Positions 39,380 through 48,878 are shown, counted from the stretch's first letter. The stretch is 64,000 nt of DNA from Hyphomicrobiales bacterium (GCA_900471925.1 UCGV01000004.1:1-64000), one strand, 5' to 3'. Notes: generated by a model not told the origin, from the letters alone. Translations and numbers: made by a program.

Positions 39380-40159
39380 GTGCCGAAATTTTCCGCCAAT
39401 CTGTCCTTCCTGTACCAAGACCTTGCCTTCCTCGATCGTTTCGCCGCCGCCGCGAAAGACGGTTTCGGCGCGCTCGAATATCTCGGCCCCTATGCCGAGC
39501 CGAAGGAAAAGGTCGCCGATACGCTCCAGGCAAACGGTCTGAAACAGGCTCTCTTCAACGTTCCCTCGGGGGACTGGGCCGGCGGCGAACGCGGCATTGC
39601 CTGCCTGCCGGATCGCATCGAGGAATTCCGCAGCGGCATCTCGCTGGCGCTCGATTACGCCAAGGCGCTCGCCTGCCCGCAGGTCAACGTCATCTCCGGC
39701 CTCGTGCCGAAGGGCGCCGATCTCGAAACGCTGGAAAAGGTGCTGGTCGAGAACCTGAAATATGCAGCACGGCTCACGGCCGATGCCGGCGTGAAGCTGC
39801 TGATCGAGCCGATCAATCTGCGCGACATTCCCGGTTTCTTCCTGTCGAACACCGATCATGCCGAGCGCATCCTCGAAAAGGTCGGCTCCGACAATCTCTA
39901 TATCCAATATGATTTCTACCACATGCAGATCATGCAGGGCGACCTGATCCCGACCTTCACAAGGCTCAAGGACCGGATCGCCCACGTGCAGATCGCCGAC
40001 AATCCCGGCCGCAACGAACCTGGCACGGGCGAGATCAACTACGGCTTCATCCTCTCCGAACTCGACCGCCTCGGTTACGACGGCTGGGTCGGCTGCGAAT
40101 ACAAACCGAAGGCCGGCACCAGCGAGGGCCTTGGCTGGATGAAACCCTATCGGAAGTGA
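39380..40159 (+). CDS. hyi: Hydroxypyruvate isomerase
   Basis: 259 residues. The GTG at 39380, with GAGGAT upstream, gives an N-terminus reading MPKFSANLSFLYQDLAFLDRFAAAAKDGF, as in known Hyi proteins. The upstream ATG at 39362 would add six residues. Hyi interconverts hydroxypyruvate and tartronate semialdehyde. Metal and catalytic residues are seen in LLIEPINLRDIPGFFL, Q-Y-D-F-Y-H-M-Q, H-V-Q-I-A-D-N-P-G-R-N-E-P-G-T-G-E-I and G-C-E-Y-K-P. With the next gene, GlxR, it forms a two-step route from hydroxypyruvate to glycerate. It is translationally close to the ATPase gene. Confidence 0.87.
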   Translation: MPKFSANLSFLYQDLAFLDRFAAAAKDGFGALEYLGPYAEPKEKVADTLQANGLKQALFNVPSGDWAGGERGIACLPDRIEEFRSGISLALDYAKALACPQVNVISGLVPKGADLETLEKVLVENLKYAARLTADAGVKLLIEPINLRDIPGFFLSNTDHAERILEKVGSDNLYIQYDFYHMQIMQGDLIPTFTRLKDRIAHVQIADNPGRNEPGTGEINYGFILSELDRLGYDGWVGCEYKPKAGTSEGLGWMKPYRK

Positions 40160-40166
40160 GCGTGAC

Positions 40167-41042
40167 ATGAATATCGGTTTTATCGGACTGGGCGTCATGG
40201 GCCGCCCGATGGCGGAACACTTGATCGATGCCGGCCATACATTGCATCTGAGCCGCGTGAAGGAAACCTCGCAGCACCTCGTCACCAAGGGTGGCAAGGC
40301 TGCTCACAGCGCCAAGGCTGTCGCGGAAGCCTCCGACATCATCATCCTGATGCTGCCGGATACGCCTGATGTCGAAGCCGTGCTCTTTGGCGAAGGCGGC
40401 GTGGCCTCCGGCCTTTCCTCGGGCAAGCTGGTGATAGACATGAGTTCGATCTCGCCTGTCGCCACCAAGAGCTTTGCCAAGCGCATCGAAGCGCTCGGCT
40501 GCGACTATCTCGATGCACCGGTCTCCGGCGGTGAGGTCGGCGCCAAGGCCGCCTCACTGACGATCATGATCGGCGGCAAGGAAGAAGCTTTCGAACGCGC
40601 CAGACCACTCTTCGAGAAGATGGGCAAGAACATCACCCTGGTCGGCGGTGTTGGCGACGGTCAGACGGCCAAGGTCGCCAATCAGATCATCGTCGGTCTC
40701 ACCATCGAAGCCGTCTCCGAAGCGCTGCTTTTTGCCAAGCGCGCAGGCGCCGATCCGGCCAAGGTGCGGGCAGCCCTGATGGGTGGCTTTGCCGCCTCGC
40801 GCATTCTCGAAGTACACGGCGAGCGCATGGTCAAGGAAACATTTGATCCTGGTTTCCGCATCCGTCTGCATCGCAAGGACATGACGCTTGCGGTTGACGC
40901 CGCCCGCGCACTCGATCTGTCGCTGCCGAATACGGCCACGACCCAGCAGCTCATGAACGCCGCTATCGCCAATGGCGACGGCGAACGCGACCATTCCGCC
41001 CTTATCCGCACGCTTGAGCTCCTCGCCGGAGGGCCGCGCTAG
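40167..41042 (+). CDS. glxR: 2-hydroxy-3-oxopropionate (tartronate semialdehyde) reductase
   Basis: 291 residues of the beta-hydroxyacid dehydrogenase family. MNIGFIGLGVMGRPMAEHL is the GlxR/GarR-type start, DAPVSGGEVGAKAASLTIMIGG binds substrate, and GDGQTAKVANQIIV carries the catalytic Lys. It reduces tartronate semialdehyde to D-glycerate with NAD(P)H. The start lies seven bases after hyi, making a hyi-glxR pair inside the transporter operon. It resembles the dehydrogenase at 4984-5895 in family only. Confidence 0.88.
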   Translation: MNIGFIGLGVMGRPMAEHLIDAGHTLHLSRVKETSQHLVTKGGKAAHSAKAVAEASDIIILMLPDTPDVEAVLFGEGGVASGLSSGKLVIDMSSISPVATKSFAKRIEALGCDYLDAPVSGGEVGAKAASLTIMIGGKEEAFERARPLFEKMGKNITLVGGVGDGQTAKVANQIIVGLTIEAVSEALLFAKRAGADPAKVRAALMGGFAASRILEVHGERMVKETFDPGFRIRLHRKDMTLAVDAARALDLSLPNTATTQQLMNAAIANGDGERDHSALIRTLELLAGGPR

Positions 41043-41102
41043 ATCACGACCACCTAGAACACCCGGACGACATCTTCGATTGCCTCCTGCCGGAGCCATT
41101 TC

Positions 41103-41127
41103 TCCGGACGGCGAAGCCATGTCCGGA
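41103..41127 (+). other. Intercistronic hairpin before the GH42 gene
   Basis: TCCGGAC (41103-41109) pairs with GTCCGGA (41121-41127) around an 11-base loop in the 108-base spacer between glxR and the GH42 gene. There is no U-tract. Confidence 0.45.
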
Positions 41128-41150
41128 CATCGATAGAGAAGGACAGGACA

Positions 41151-43253
41151 ATGCTCAGAAACGATATCCAATTCCCTTTCGGCGCCGTCTATTTCCGCAA
41201 GTCCAATCCGCCGCGCGACGATTGGGAACGCGATTATACGACGGCCGGCGAAGATGGCCTCAACATCTTCCGCCACTGGTTCATGTGGAGCGCGATCGAA
41301 GTGGCTCCCGGCGTCTACGACTGGGAGGAATATGACCGCCAGCTCGATCTCGCCGCCAAGAACGGCATCAAGACCGTCATCGCCGAACTCATCCACGCCG
41401 TGCCCGACTGGGCGGTGCGCAAATATGCCGATGCCCTGCAGGTCAATGCCGATGGCACCAAGCTCGGCTCCTATATGGGCGTCTCGGCCGCAACCGGCGG
41501 CTTTTCCAACAATGGTGGCGGTGCCGGCGCACTGACGCTGAATTGCCCGGAGGTGAAGGAAGCCGCCGGCAGGTTCCTGACGGCACTCGCCACCCGCTAC
41601 AAGGACCACCCGGCGATCTACGGCTACGACGTTTGGAACGAGGTCAACTATTCCGCCGATGTCGATTACAGCAGCTATGCCAAGGCCGCCTTCCGTAAAT
41701 GGCTGGAGAAGAAATACGGCAGCCTGAAAGTGCTGGCCAAGGCGTGGCATCGCTACAGCTATGCCGAGTGGGACGATGTCGAGCCCCCGGTCCACATGGC
41801 ACCCTATCCGGAATGCATCGACTGGCTGCAGTTCAAGCGCGACAATTTCTATGACCAGATGCAATGGCGCATCGATACGATCCGCGCCGTAGACCAGAAG
41901 AACGTCATTGCCGCGCACGGCATATCAGGCGCAATCCCGAACATGGCCGCCAATGGCTGCGACGACTGGCTCGCCGCCTCCAAGGTGGAAATCTACGGCT
42001 TTACCTGGATCCAGGCCCGCAAGGGCACGGAGCCGTGGAAGACCTGGTACGGCGTCGATATCAACCGCGCCGCCGCCCGCGGCAAACCCTTCTGGCATGC
42101 GGAGCGCCAGGGCGGCCCGCTCTGGCTGCAGCCGCAGGTGATCGGCCGCGACAAGGAAGACGGCCGCGTGGCCGAGCCCGAGGATATCCGCATCTGGAGC
42201 ATGACCTCCTTTGCCGGCGGCGCCCGCGGCGTGCTGAACCTGCGCTGGCGTCCGCTGCTCGACGGCCCGCTCTTCGGCGCCTTCGGTGCCTATGGCATGG
42301 ACGGCAGCCGCACGCCGCGCTCCGACATGCAGAGCGCCATGGCGAAATGGGCGAACGACCCGGCTCAGAAGACACTCTGGGATGCAAAGCCCGTGCGCGG
42401 CGAAGTCGGCATTCTCGTCGTCCCCGAAACCCAGGAATGGGATTACCTGCTGAACTACGACCGCAAGGAAAAGCCCTATCCGGAAGCGATGTGGGGTGCC
42501 TACCGCGCCTTCCTCGCACAGGGCCTGCAGCCAGACTGGGTGCATATCGAGGATATCGATGCCTATGATTTCCTCTATTTCCCCTACCCGATCATGTTTA
42601 CCGCAGCGCAGGCAGCACGTCTGAAGGCATGGGTGGAAAAGGGCGGCACGCTGATTGCCGAAGCCTGCCCCGGTTACTTCGGTGACCGAGGCCATGTCGG
42701 CCAGGTACAGCCGAATATGGGGCTCGATGAAGTCTTCGGTGCGCGTGAGGAAGAAGTGGAATTCATGCCTGATATCGGCGACCGCATCCACTTCAAGTTC
42801 GACGATATCGCAGTCGATGGCGGCGGCCTCCTGCAGTCCTATCGCCTGACCGGCGGCACCGGACGCGGCGCTTTCGATAGCGGACGTCTTGCCGTCGTCG
42901 AAAACCGCTTCGGCAAGGGCCGTACGCTGCTGATCGGCACCAATCCCTCCGTCGCGTTCTACCGCACCAACGGCAAGGCCAATGCCTCGTTCTTCGCCGA
43001 ACTGGTGAAATGGAGCGGCAGGACGCGTCATGCGACCCTGTCCAACGACGCGCTCTTCGCCCGCATTCACAAGGGTGAGAACGGAAGCTTCCTCTGGCTG
43101 GTCAACCCGACACGTAAGACCCAGACAACGACGGTCACACTGGCAGACGGGAAGCTGTCAGGCCACAAACCCGCCTGGCCAGTGAACCATGCCTATGATG
43201 CCAGCCACATCGAGGTGCCAGCCCGCGATGTACTGATCCTGCCCCTCGTGTAA
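41151..43253 (+). CDS. GH42-family glycosidase (beta-galactosidase-like)
   Basis: 700 residues, normal for GH42. The N-terminal TIM barrel has the acid/base Glu at 164 (YDVWNEVN) and the likely nucleophile Glu at 318 (FWHAERQGG). A flavodoxin-like trimerisation domain (about 400-620: VGILVVPETQEWDYLL, ARLKAWVEKGGTLIAEACPGYFGD) and a small C-terminal beta domain follow. There is no signal peptide, so it hydrolyses beta-galactosides or alpha-L-arabinopyranosides in the cytoplasm after import. AAGGACAGGACA precedes the ATG. It is last in the LacI-controlled operon; its stop codon directly abuts the stop of the convergent ATPase gene. Confidence 0.9.
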   Translation: MLRNDIQFPFGAVYFRKSNPPRDDWERDYTTAGEDGLNIFRHWFMWSAIEVAPGVYDWEEYDRQLDLAAKNGIKTVIAELIHAVPDWAVRKYADALQVNADGTKLGSYMGVSAATGGFSNNGGGAGALTLNCPEVKEAAGRFLTALATRYKDHPAIYGYDVWNEVNYSADVDYSSYAKAAFRKWLEKKYGSLKVLAKAWHRYSYAEWDDVEPPVHMAPYPECIDWLQFKRDNFYDQMQWRIDTIRAVDQKNVIAAHGISGAIPNMAANGCDDWLAASKVEIYGFTWIQARKGTEPWKTWYGVDINRAAARGKPFWHAERQGGPLWLQPQVIGRDKEDGRVAEPEDIRIWSMTSFAGGARGVLNLRWRPLLDGPLFGAFGAYGMDGSRTPRSDMQSAMAKWANDPAQKTLWDAKPVRGEVGILVVPETQEWDYLLNYDRKEKPYPEAMWGAYRAFLAQGLQPDWVHIEDIDAYDFLYFPYPIMFTAAQAARLKAWVEKGGTLIAEACPGYFGDRGHVGQVQPNMGLDEVFGAREEEVEFMPDIGDRIHFKFDDIAVDGGGLLQSYRLTGGTGRGAFDSGRLAVVENRFGKGRTLLIGTNPSVAFYRTNGKANASFFAELVKWSGRTRHATLSNDALFARIHKGENGSFLWLVNPTRKTQTTTVTLADGKLSGHKPAWPVNHAYDASHIEVPARDVLILPLV

Positions 43254-43982
43254 CTAGCGTGCGGCAAGCCGCTCGACCCAGCCGCCTTGCGAAAGCGCGG
43301 CGCGGTCGAGTTCGCTTTCGATGCGACCGGCCTGCATCAGCACGGCCCGGTCGCACATATGCGCAACGACGCCGGGATCGTGGCTGACAAGCACGAAGGT
43401 CATGCCATGCGAAGCCTTTAGGTCGTTCAGCAGGTTCAGGATTTCGGCCTGAACCGAGACATCGAGCGCCGAGGTCGGCTCATCGAGCAGCAGCAGCTTC
43501 GGCTTCAAAAGCAACGCGCGGGCAATGGCTACACGCTGGCGCTGCCCGCCGGAAAGCTGGTGCGGATAGCGGCCGGCGGCAGTGGCCGGCAGACCGACCT
43601 GATCGAGCGCGACACGCACCTCGTCCTCGACGTTGCGCACACCTCGCAAGGCCAGAGGCTCACCCAGAATGCGGGAGATGCGATGGCGCGGATGGAGCGA
43701 GGAATAGGGATCCTGAAACACCATCTGGATGTTGGACCGCAGCGCTCCGGTAATCTTTTGACCCGGCAGCAAGGCCTCGTCGAAGACCGTGATGGCGCCT
43801 TGCCAATTTGTGTTCAGCCCTGCAACGGCCCGCAGCGCGGTCGTCTTGCCGCATCCGGAAGGTCCGATCAGCCCGAAGGTCTCTCCCGGCGCAACCGCAA
43901 AGCTCACGCCACGTACGGCGGTAAAACCCTTGCCGCTGCCCTGGAAGGTCACGGAAAGATCGGAAACGGAAAGCGCTCTCAT
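43254..43982 (-). CDS. ABC ATPase, OppF/DppF type
   Basis: 242 residues with a single nucleotide-binding domain: Walker [10 protein letters not shown], a [10 protein letters not shown]-loop, signature [15 protein letters not shown], Walker [14 protein letters not shown] and switch-His region [12 protein letters not shown]. It is shorter than usual OppF (about 330) and lacks the C-terminal oligopeptide-ABC zone with its cysteines. It is last gene of the second Opp-type importer; the ATG overlaps the preceding ATPase stop (ATGA). It abuts the GH42 gene convergently with zero intergenic bases. Confidence 0.92.
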   Translation of the reverse strand: MRALSVSDLSVTFQGSGKGFTAVRGVSFAVAPGETFGLIGPSGCGKTTALRAVAGLNTNWQGAITVFDEALLPGQKITGALRSNIQMVFQDPYSSLHPRHRISRILGEPLALRGVRNVEDEVRVALDQVGLPATAAGRYPHQLSGGQRQRVAIARALLLKPKLLLLDEPTSALDVSVQAEILNLLNDLKASHGMTFVLVSHDPGVVAHMCDRAVLMQAGRIESELDRAALSQGGWVERLAAR

Positions 43983-44803
43983 GCCTCGCCTCCATAGACC
44001 GGCAACCGTGTTCCATAGGTCGCAGCCGAAAGCCGCGCCGCCCAGAGTGCGCGCGTATAATCCGATCTGGCATTGGCAAGATCGGCCGACGCCATCTGTT
44101 CCTCGATCTTGCCGTTCCGCATGACCATGACGCGATCGGCGTAGCGCGAGACCTGCTGCAGATCGTGGCTGATGAGCAGCAATCCCATGCCGAGCTCGTT
44201 GGTCAGCGACCGCAGCAACGTCAGGATCTGGTCCTGCAGACTGCGGTCCAAAGCTGAGGTCGGCTCGTCGGCGATCAACAGCTTCGGCCGATTGATCAGC
44301 ATGGCGGCGATCATCACGCGTTGCCCCATGCCGCCGGAAAGAGCCGCCGGAAAGCTCGAATAGACACGTTGCGGATCGGGCAACCCGACTTTGTCCAGAA
44401 TATCGAGCGCTCGCTCCCGCCGTTCACCAGACGATAGTTTCGTGTGCAGAAGCAGCGCCTCTTCGACCTGCCGACCGACTTTATGGGCCGGGTTCAGCGA
44501 ATATTTCGGATCCTGCAGGATCAGTCCAAGGCCGCTGCCACGCAGCCTGTTCCAGCCGGATGCAGACAGCGTTGTCAATTCCTGCCCGTCGAAGGCGAGA
44601 CGCTTTGCCCGCACCTCGGCACGGCGCGGCAGAAGACCCATGATCGCCCGGCCGGTCATCGATTTGCCGGAACCGGATTCGCCAACCAGCGCCACGACCT
44701 CGCGACCGACAGAAAAGGAAATGCCATCGACAACGCGCACTGACCCTGTCTCGGATGGAAAGGCGATCGACAGATCCTCGACGGAAAGCAGCGGCTCAGT
44801 CAT
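43979..44803 (-). CDS. ABC ATPase, OppD/DppD type
   Basis: 274 residues: Walker [15 protein letters not shown]-loop LQDPKYSLNP, signature LSGGMGQRVMIAAML, Walker [14 protein letters not shown], and LLISHDLQQVSRYADR. The signature G-M-G-Q-R differs slightly from the usual G-M-R-Q-R. The start at 44803 overlaps the permease stop by 8 bases. It pairs with the OppF-type ATPase to drive the importer, in contrast to the fused ATPases of the other two Opp-type systems in the window. Confidence 0.92.
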   Translation of the reverse strand: MTEPLLSVEDLSIAFPSETGSVRVVDGISFSVGREVVALVGESGSGKSMTGRAIMGLLPRRAEVRAKRLAFDGQELTTLSASGWNRLRGSGLGLILQDPKYSLNPAHKVGRQVEEALLLHTKLSSGERRERALDILDKVGLPDPQRVYSSFPAALSGGMGQRVMIAAMLINRPKLLIADEPTSALDRSLQDQILTLLRSLTNELGMGLLLISHDLQQVSRYADRVMVMRNGKIEEQMASADLANARSDYTRALWAARLSAATYGTRLPVYGGEA

Positions 44804-45653
44804 GGCGCGGATCCAGGATATCGCGCAGGCCATCGGCCAGCAGGTTGAAGGCGAAGGACGTGATCAGGATGGCAAAGCCGGGAACGGCCGCCACCCACCA
44901 CTGATCGAAGATCACCTGCGTACCCTCCGAAACCATTGACCCCCATTCCGCCGTCGGCGGACGAACCCCGAGACCAAGGAAGCCGAGGCCGGCAGCGGCA
45001 AGAATGATACCCGAGAGATCGAGCGCCAGACGAATGATCGCCGAGGGCAGCACCAGCGGCAGGATATGCCCCCAGAGCAGCCGCACACCGCGGATACCAA
45101 CCATTTCGGCCGCCGCCAGATAATCGCTGCGCCGCAGCGCCGCCGTCTCGACGCGGGCCTGGCGCGCGTAGGCGGGCCAGCTCGTCAACGCCAGCGCCAG
45201 CGCACCATTGATCAGCCCCGGCCCCATGATGGCAACGAAGGCGAAGGCAAGCAGCAGCCGCGGGAAAGACATGACGATATCGGTGAGCCGCATCAGTACG
45301 CGCTCGGTGATGCCGCCGAAGAAACCGGAAAGGATGCCGACAAGGATGCCGAGCGGCGCCATCAGCAGCACGACCACGAGCACCAGCAGCAGCGTCGGCC
45401 GCGCGCCATAGATGATGCGCGACAGGATATCCCGGCCGAAACCATCGGTGCCGAACCAATGCGCCGCATCAGGCGGCATCAGGCGATTGGCCGTTTCCTG
45501 CAGGTTCGGATCATAGGGCGCAATCAGCGGCGCCAGCAGTGCAAGTAACAGAATGAAGAGCACGACGGCACTGCCCACCGCGGCCGAAGGCGAGCGCAGC
45601 ACGCGCCGCAGGAAGGATGGGCCGCCGAGCGGCGCCTGAACAATAGCGCTCAT
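44796..45653 (-). CDS. ABC permease, OppC/DppC type
   Basis: 285 residues. TM1 (VGSAVVLFILLLALLAPLIAPYDP) precedes the standard H-W-F-G-T-D-G-F-G-R-D-I-L-S-R-I-I-Y-G-A-R motif; the EAA loop reads SDYLAAAEMVGIRGVRLLWGHILP; and the C-terminus is the usual F-A-F-N-L-L-A-D-G-L-R-D. ATG 45653 with GGAGGAAACG is used; the longer open frame lies on the neighbouring OppB gene. It overlaps that gene by 4 bases (ATGA). Confidence 0.93.
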   Translation of the reverse strand: MSAIVQAPLGGPSFLRRVLRSPSAAVGSAVVLFILLLALLAPLIAPYDPNLQETANRLMPPDAAHWFGTDGFGRDILSRIIYGARPTLLLVLVVVLLMAPLGILVGILSGFFGGITERVLMRLTDIVMSFPRLLLAFAFVAIMGPGLINGALALALTSWPAYARQARVETAALRRSDYLAAAEMVGIRGVRLLWGHILPLVLPSAIIRLALDLSGIILAAAGLGFLGLGVRPPTAEWGSMVSEGTQVIFDQWWVAAVPGFAILITSFAFNLLADGLRDILDPRHD

Positions 45654-46732
45654 CGTTTCCTCCCCAATTCCAGCCGTGCCACGCCAAGATCGGTCAGCGC
45701 GTTGAGCAGCACGAAGGAGGCGCCAACGACAAGTGTCGCGCCAAGAATTGCCGGCATGTCGCCAGCAAACATCGCCGTCGTCAGATACCGGCCGATACCC
45801 GGCCACGCAAAAACAGTCTCCGTCAGCACAGCGCCTTCGAGCAGGCTGGCATAGGAAAGGGCGATCACAGTCAGCAGCGTTCCGGATACATTCGGCAAGA
45901 TATGGATGAAGACGATACGGCCAAGGCTGGCGCCCTTGGCGCGCGCCGTCGTCACATATTCCTGCCCGAGTTCGGTTAGGATCGAAGCGCGTGTCAGCCG
46001 GGAAATGGCTGCGAGCGCATGAAAGGCGAGCACGATCGCCGGCAGTGCCAGATGCGCCAACGCATCACGGAAAGCTCCTGCCTTGCCAGACAGCCACGTA
46101 TCGATCAGCGCAAAGCCGGTGACGGATTTGACCGTATATTGAAAGACCACATCCGCCCTGCCCGGCCCCGGTGCCCAGTGCAGCCGAGCGTAGAAGAGCA
46201 GCAGCATCAACAGGCCTAGCCAGAAGATCGGCACGGAATAACCGAAGAGCGAGACGAAACGGGCGAGACCATCCACCCACGTCCCCTGCCGCATTGCGGC
46301 CGCGATACCAAGCGCAAGGCCGATGACGGCACCAAGGATGATCGCCGCCGTCGCCAGCTCTATCGTCGCCGGAAAGGTGCGGGCAATATCCTTCGCCACC
46401 GGCTGGCCTGTCGAAATTGACTGCCCGAAATTGCCTGACAGCGCCGTCTCGACATAGCGGAAAAACTGCACCGGGAGCGGCTGGTCGAGGCCGAGTTCGA
46501 TCCGCGCCTGCGCATAGGTCGACTGACTGGCATGGTCGCCGACCAGCTGCAGCGCCGGATCGATCGGCGATAGCCGCGTCATCGCAAAGGTCACCAGCGC
46601 CAGCCCGAAGAGCGTCAGCGCAAAGGACCACAGCCACTTCGAAAGCGGCCAGATGAACGACAACTCCCGCCAGCTGTTGCGCTGGCGGGAGTTGGTCATG
46701 TCGGCTTTATCTGTCGTTGCCGTTTGCGGCAC
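45650..46732 (-). CDS. ABC permease, OppB/DppB type
   Basis: 360 residues from a GTG at 46732 that immediately follows the binding-protein stop, or 349 from the ATG at 46699. Six hydrophobic segments, the coupling loop with YVTTARAKGASLGRIVFIHILPNV, and a standard OppB end. A 14-bp perfect hairpin at 46661-46694 begins two bases after the ATG at 46699, which makes initiation there unlikely to be efficient and hints that the coupled GTG is used, though neither site has a good ribosome site. Confidence 0.88.
   Translation of the reverse strand: MPQTATTDKADMTNSRQRNSWRELSFIWPLSKWLWSFALTLFGLALVTFAMTRLSPIDPALQLVGDHASQSTYAQARIELGLDQPLPVQFFRYVETALSGNFGQSISTGQPVAKDIARTFPATIELATAAIILGAVIGLALGIAAAMRQGTWVDGLARFVSLFGYSVPIFWLGLLMLLLFYARLHWAPGPGRADVVFQYTVKSVTGFALIDTWLSGKAGAFRDALAHLALPAIVLAFHALAAISRLTRASILTELGQEYVTTARAKGASLGRIVFIHILPNVSGTLLTVIALSYASLLEGAVLTETVFAWPGIGRYLTTAMFAGDMPAILGATLVVGASFVLLNALTDLGVARLELGRKR
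46661..46694 (-). other. Perfect 14-bp hairpin at the binding-protein/permease junction
   Basis: CAACTCCCGCCAGC (46661-46674) and GCTGGCGGGAGTTG (46681-46694) pair perfectly around a 6-base loop. On the - strand the hairpin starts just after the ATG at 46699, inside the OppB open frame. No U-tract follows. It looks like a differential-expression element that protects the binding-protein mRNA or slows permease translation. Confidence 0.75.
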
Positions 46733-48319
46733 TTATTTCGCTACCTTGTCGTAATAGACCTGGTCTGCATTGAGACCCTGGGCATAGTTCTTCACTTTGT
46801 CGCTTAGCACGACCTGGTCATTGCCTTGAAGCATGAAAACGAAGGGCGAGCTTGCCTGGACCTTCTTCTGCAGATCCTGATAGAGCGCAGCGCGCTTGGC
46901 GGCATCCTGTTCCTTGACGGCGGCGAGCGTCTCGTCGGTCAATTCCGGGATCACCCAGCCGGCATATTTGGCAGCGGTGTTAGCCGAGTTGTCCTTGTTG
47001 ATCGCGAAGGCGCTGGCGTTGGAGTGCGGATCGAAATAGTCCGGGATCCAGTAACGCAGCGTCATCTCGAACTTGCCGGAGCGACCGCGAGCGTAGATGT
47101 CGCTTGCAACACCCGGCTGAATATCGAGCGTGATGCCGGCCTGCGCGAAGGTCGATTGCAGCGACTGGGCGATCGACAGGAACGGCTGGTCGTTGAAGAC
47201 GATGAATTCAACCTTGAACGGGGTCTTGATACCGGCATCGGCAAGGATCTTCTTTGCCTTCTCGACATCGAGCTTGAACGGCGTGTCGCTGAGCGCGCCC
47301 GGGAAGCCGTTCGGCAGGAAGGCCTGGTGAACGCTGCTCTGGCCGCGCAGCAGGTTCTTGGTGATGCCGTCATAATCGACGAGATAACGCGCCGCCTCCC
47401 AGAAGGCCGGGTTGCCGAGCGTCGGGTTCGCCTTGCTGTTCAGCAGGATATAGTCCTGACGGGCGGAGGGAACGGAGAGCACCTTGATGCCGGCCTTGTC
47501 CTTCAGCGCTTCGATCTGGTCGGCAGACAGGCCGCGGGCAATATCGGCATCGCCCTGCTCGACGAGCAGGCGACGGGCGCCGACATCAGGTACGTTACGG
47601 ATGATCACGCTTTCGAGCGTCGGCTTGTCGGAGGAATTGGCGTTTGCCTGCAGCACCAGAGCTTCATGCGGCGTGTAGGTGGCGATCGTGTAAGCGCCGC
47701 TGCCGGCCGAGTTGGTCTTCAGCCAGCCATTGCCGAAATCATTGTCCTTGGCCTGCGGCGAAACCGTCTGCTCATCCACGACGGAGGCGATCGGCGCGGT
47801 CAGCAGCGACAGTGCAAAACCGGAGCCGACATCGGCCGTCCAGGTCAGCTTGACGTGCTTGTCGTCAACCTTGGTGATGGCGGCATCGACATTGTCCGCC
47901 TTCCAGCCGAGTTCGTTGAGGATGAAAGCCGGCGACTTGTTGAGCTTCACCGCACGCGTCAGTGAAAAGATCACGTCTTCGGGGCGAACCGGATTGCCGG
48001 AGGCGAACTTGGCATCAGCAAGCGCAAACGTCAGGCTCTTGCCATCGCTGCCGGCTTCCCAGGAAGCGGCCAGTGCAGCCTCGATCTTCGTGCCGTCGTC
48101 ACGGTTGGACTGCACGAGGCGCTGGTAGAGATTGTTGAAGGACTGAACGGTCGTCAGTTCGAAGCCTTCGGCCGGGTCGAAGCTGACGGCATCATCGATC
48201 GACTGGGCAACGACGAGCACAGTCGCAGGCGTTTCGGCGTGAACGACCGGTGCGCTGAAAGCCAGCGCCAGGCCAAAGACGGAGCCGAGCAGCTTGGCGC
48301 GGCGGGAAATGACAGACAT
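46733..48319 (-). CDS. ABC transporter substrate-binding protein, family 5
   Basis: 528 residues, the normal OppA/DppA length. A signal peptide (MSVISRRAKLLGSVFGLALAFSAPVVHA) is cleaved near residue 28. The family-5 signature region reads AEGFEL...LTFALADAKFASGNPVRPEDVIFSL. GGGGAGTTTTCC precedes the ATG at 48319. It is second in the operon after a CMD-like gene and supplies the second Opp-type importer with ligand, probably a peptide or a nickel/opine-like small molecule; there is no clear specificity marker. Confidence 0.92.
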   Translation of the reverse strand: MSVISRRAKLLGSVFGLALAFSAPVVHAETPATVLVVAQSIDDAVSFDPAEGFELTTVQSFNNLYQRLVQSNRDDGTKIEAALAASWEAGSDGKSLTFALADAKFASGNPVRPEDVIFSLTRAVKLNKSPAFILNELGWKADNVDAAITKVDDKHVKLTWTADVGSGFALSLLTAPIASVVDEQTVSPQAKDNDFGNGWLKTNSAGSGAYTIATYTPHEALVLQANANSSDKPTLESVIIRNVPDVGARRLLVEQGDADIARGLSADQIEALKDKAGIKVLSVPSARQDYILLNSKANPTLGNPAFWEAARYLVDYDGITKNLLRGQSSVHQAFLPNGFPGALSDTPFKLDVEKAKKILADAGIKTPFKVEFIVFNDQPFLSIAQSLQSTFAQAGITLDIQPGVASDIYARGRSGKFEMTLRYWIPDYFDPHSNASAFAINKDNSANTAAKYAGWVIPELTDETLAAVKEQDAAKRAALYQDLQKKVQASSPFVFMLQGNDQVVLSDKVKNYAQGLNADQVYYDKVAK

Positions 48320-48347
48320 GGAAAACTCCCCTCGGGTGATAAAAAAC

Positions 48348-48878
48348 TCAGTTTGCGCCTTCGGCGAAAGCCTCGAGCTCGGGATCGAAATCGACCTCGA
48401 CGACATTGATGTAGACGGCAGTGGCAATCATGATTCCGGCAAAGGCGACGAGATCGACGAGCACCTTGGTGTCGTAGCGCGCCTTCAGGTCGGCCCAGAT
48501 ATCGGCGGGAATAGCTTTGGAATCGGTGACAATTGCGGCGCCAAAACGTTTAAGCAGCAGTTCGGTATCGCTCAGTTCCAGGGCATCCGGATTGAACCCG
48601 TTCTTGATCAAAGCCCGGCGAAAGAAGGTGACGGCGATATCGGACTTCAACGCCTTGGAAATCGAATGCGAGAAGATCCAGATCTCACGGTCGCTGATGG
48701 CAGGGTTGAGCTCTGCCCTCAGCGTGAACCATTCGGCATAGATGCGATGTGCTTCAGGCGAATGCAGCAGCGTCCGCTTCATGTTGGTCATGTTGCCGCG
48801 AACCCGCACTTCCTCGTCATGCGCTGCCTTGATGTCTTCGGAGGCGGTGTCGTAATCGATGTGGGGAAGCTGGCTCAT
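48348..48878 (-). CDS. Carboxymuconolactone decarboxylase/AhpD-like protein without cysteine
   Basis: 176 residues, all-helical, resembling the CMD/AhpD-like fold: an N-terminal LLHSPEAHRIYAEWFTLRAEL helix, then LNPAISDREIWIFSHSISKAL where AhpD would have its E-x-x-C-x-x-C. The protein contains no Cys at all, so it cannot act as an AhpD-type peroxidase. It could be a decarboxylase/lactonase-like enzyme or a binding protein. It is first gene of the Opp-type operon, 28 bases before the binding protein, so its role is likely tied to the imported substrate. Confidence 0.65.
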   Translation of the reverse strand: MSQLPHIDYDTASEDIKAAHDEEVRVRGNMTNMKRTLLHSPEAHRIYAEWFTLRAELNPAISDREIWIFSHSISKALKSDIAVTFFRRALIKNGFNPDALELSDTELLLKRFGAAIVTDSKAIPADIWADLKARYDTKVLVDLVAFAGIMIATAVYINVVEVDFDPELEAFAEGAN

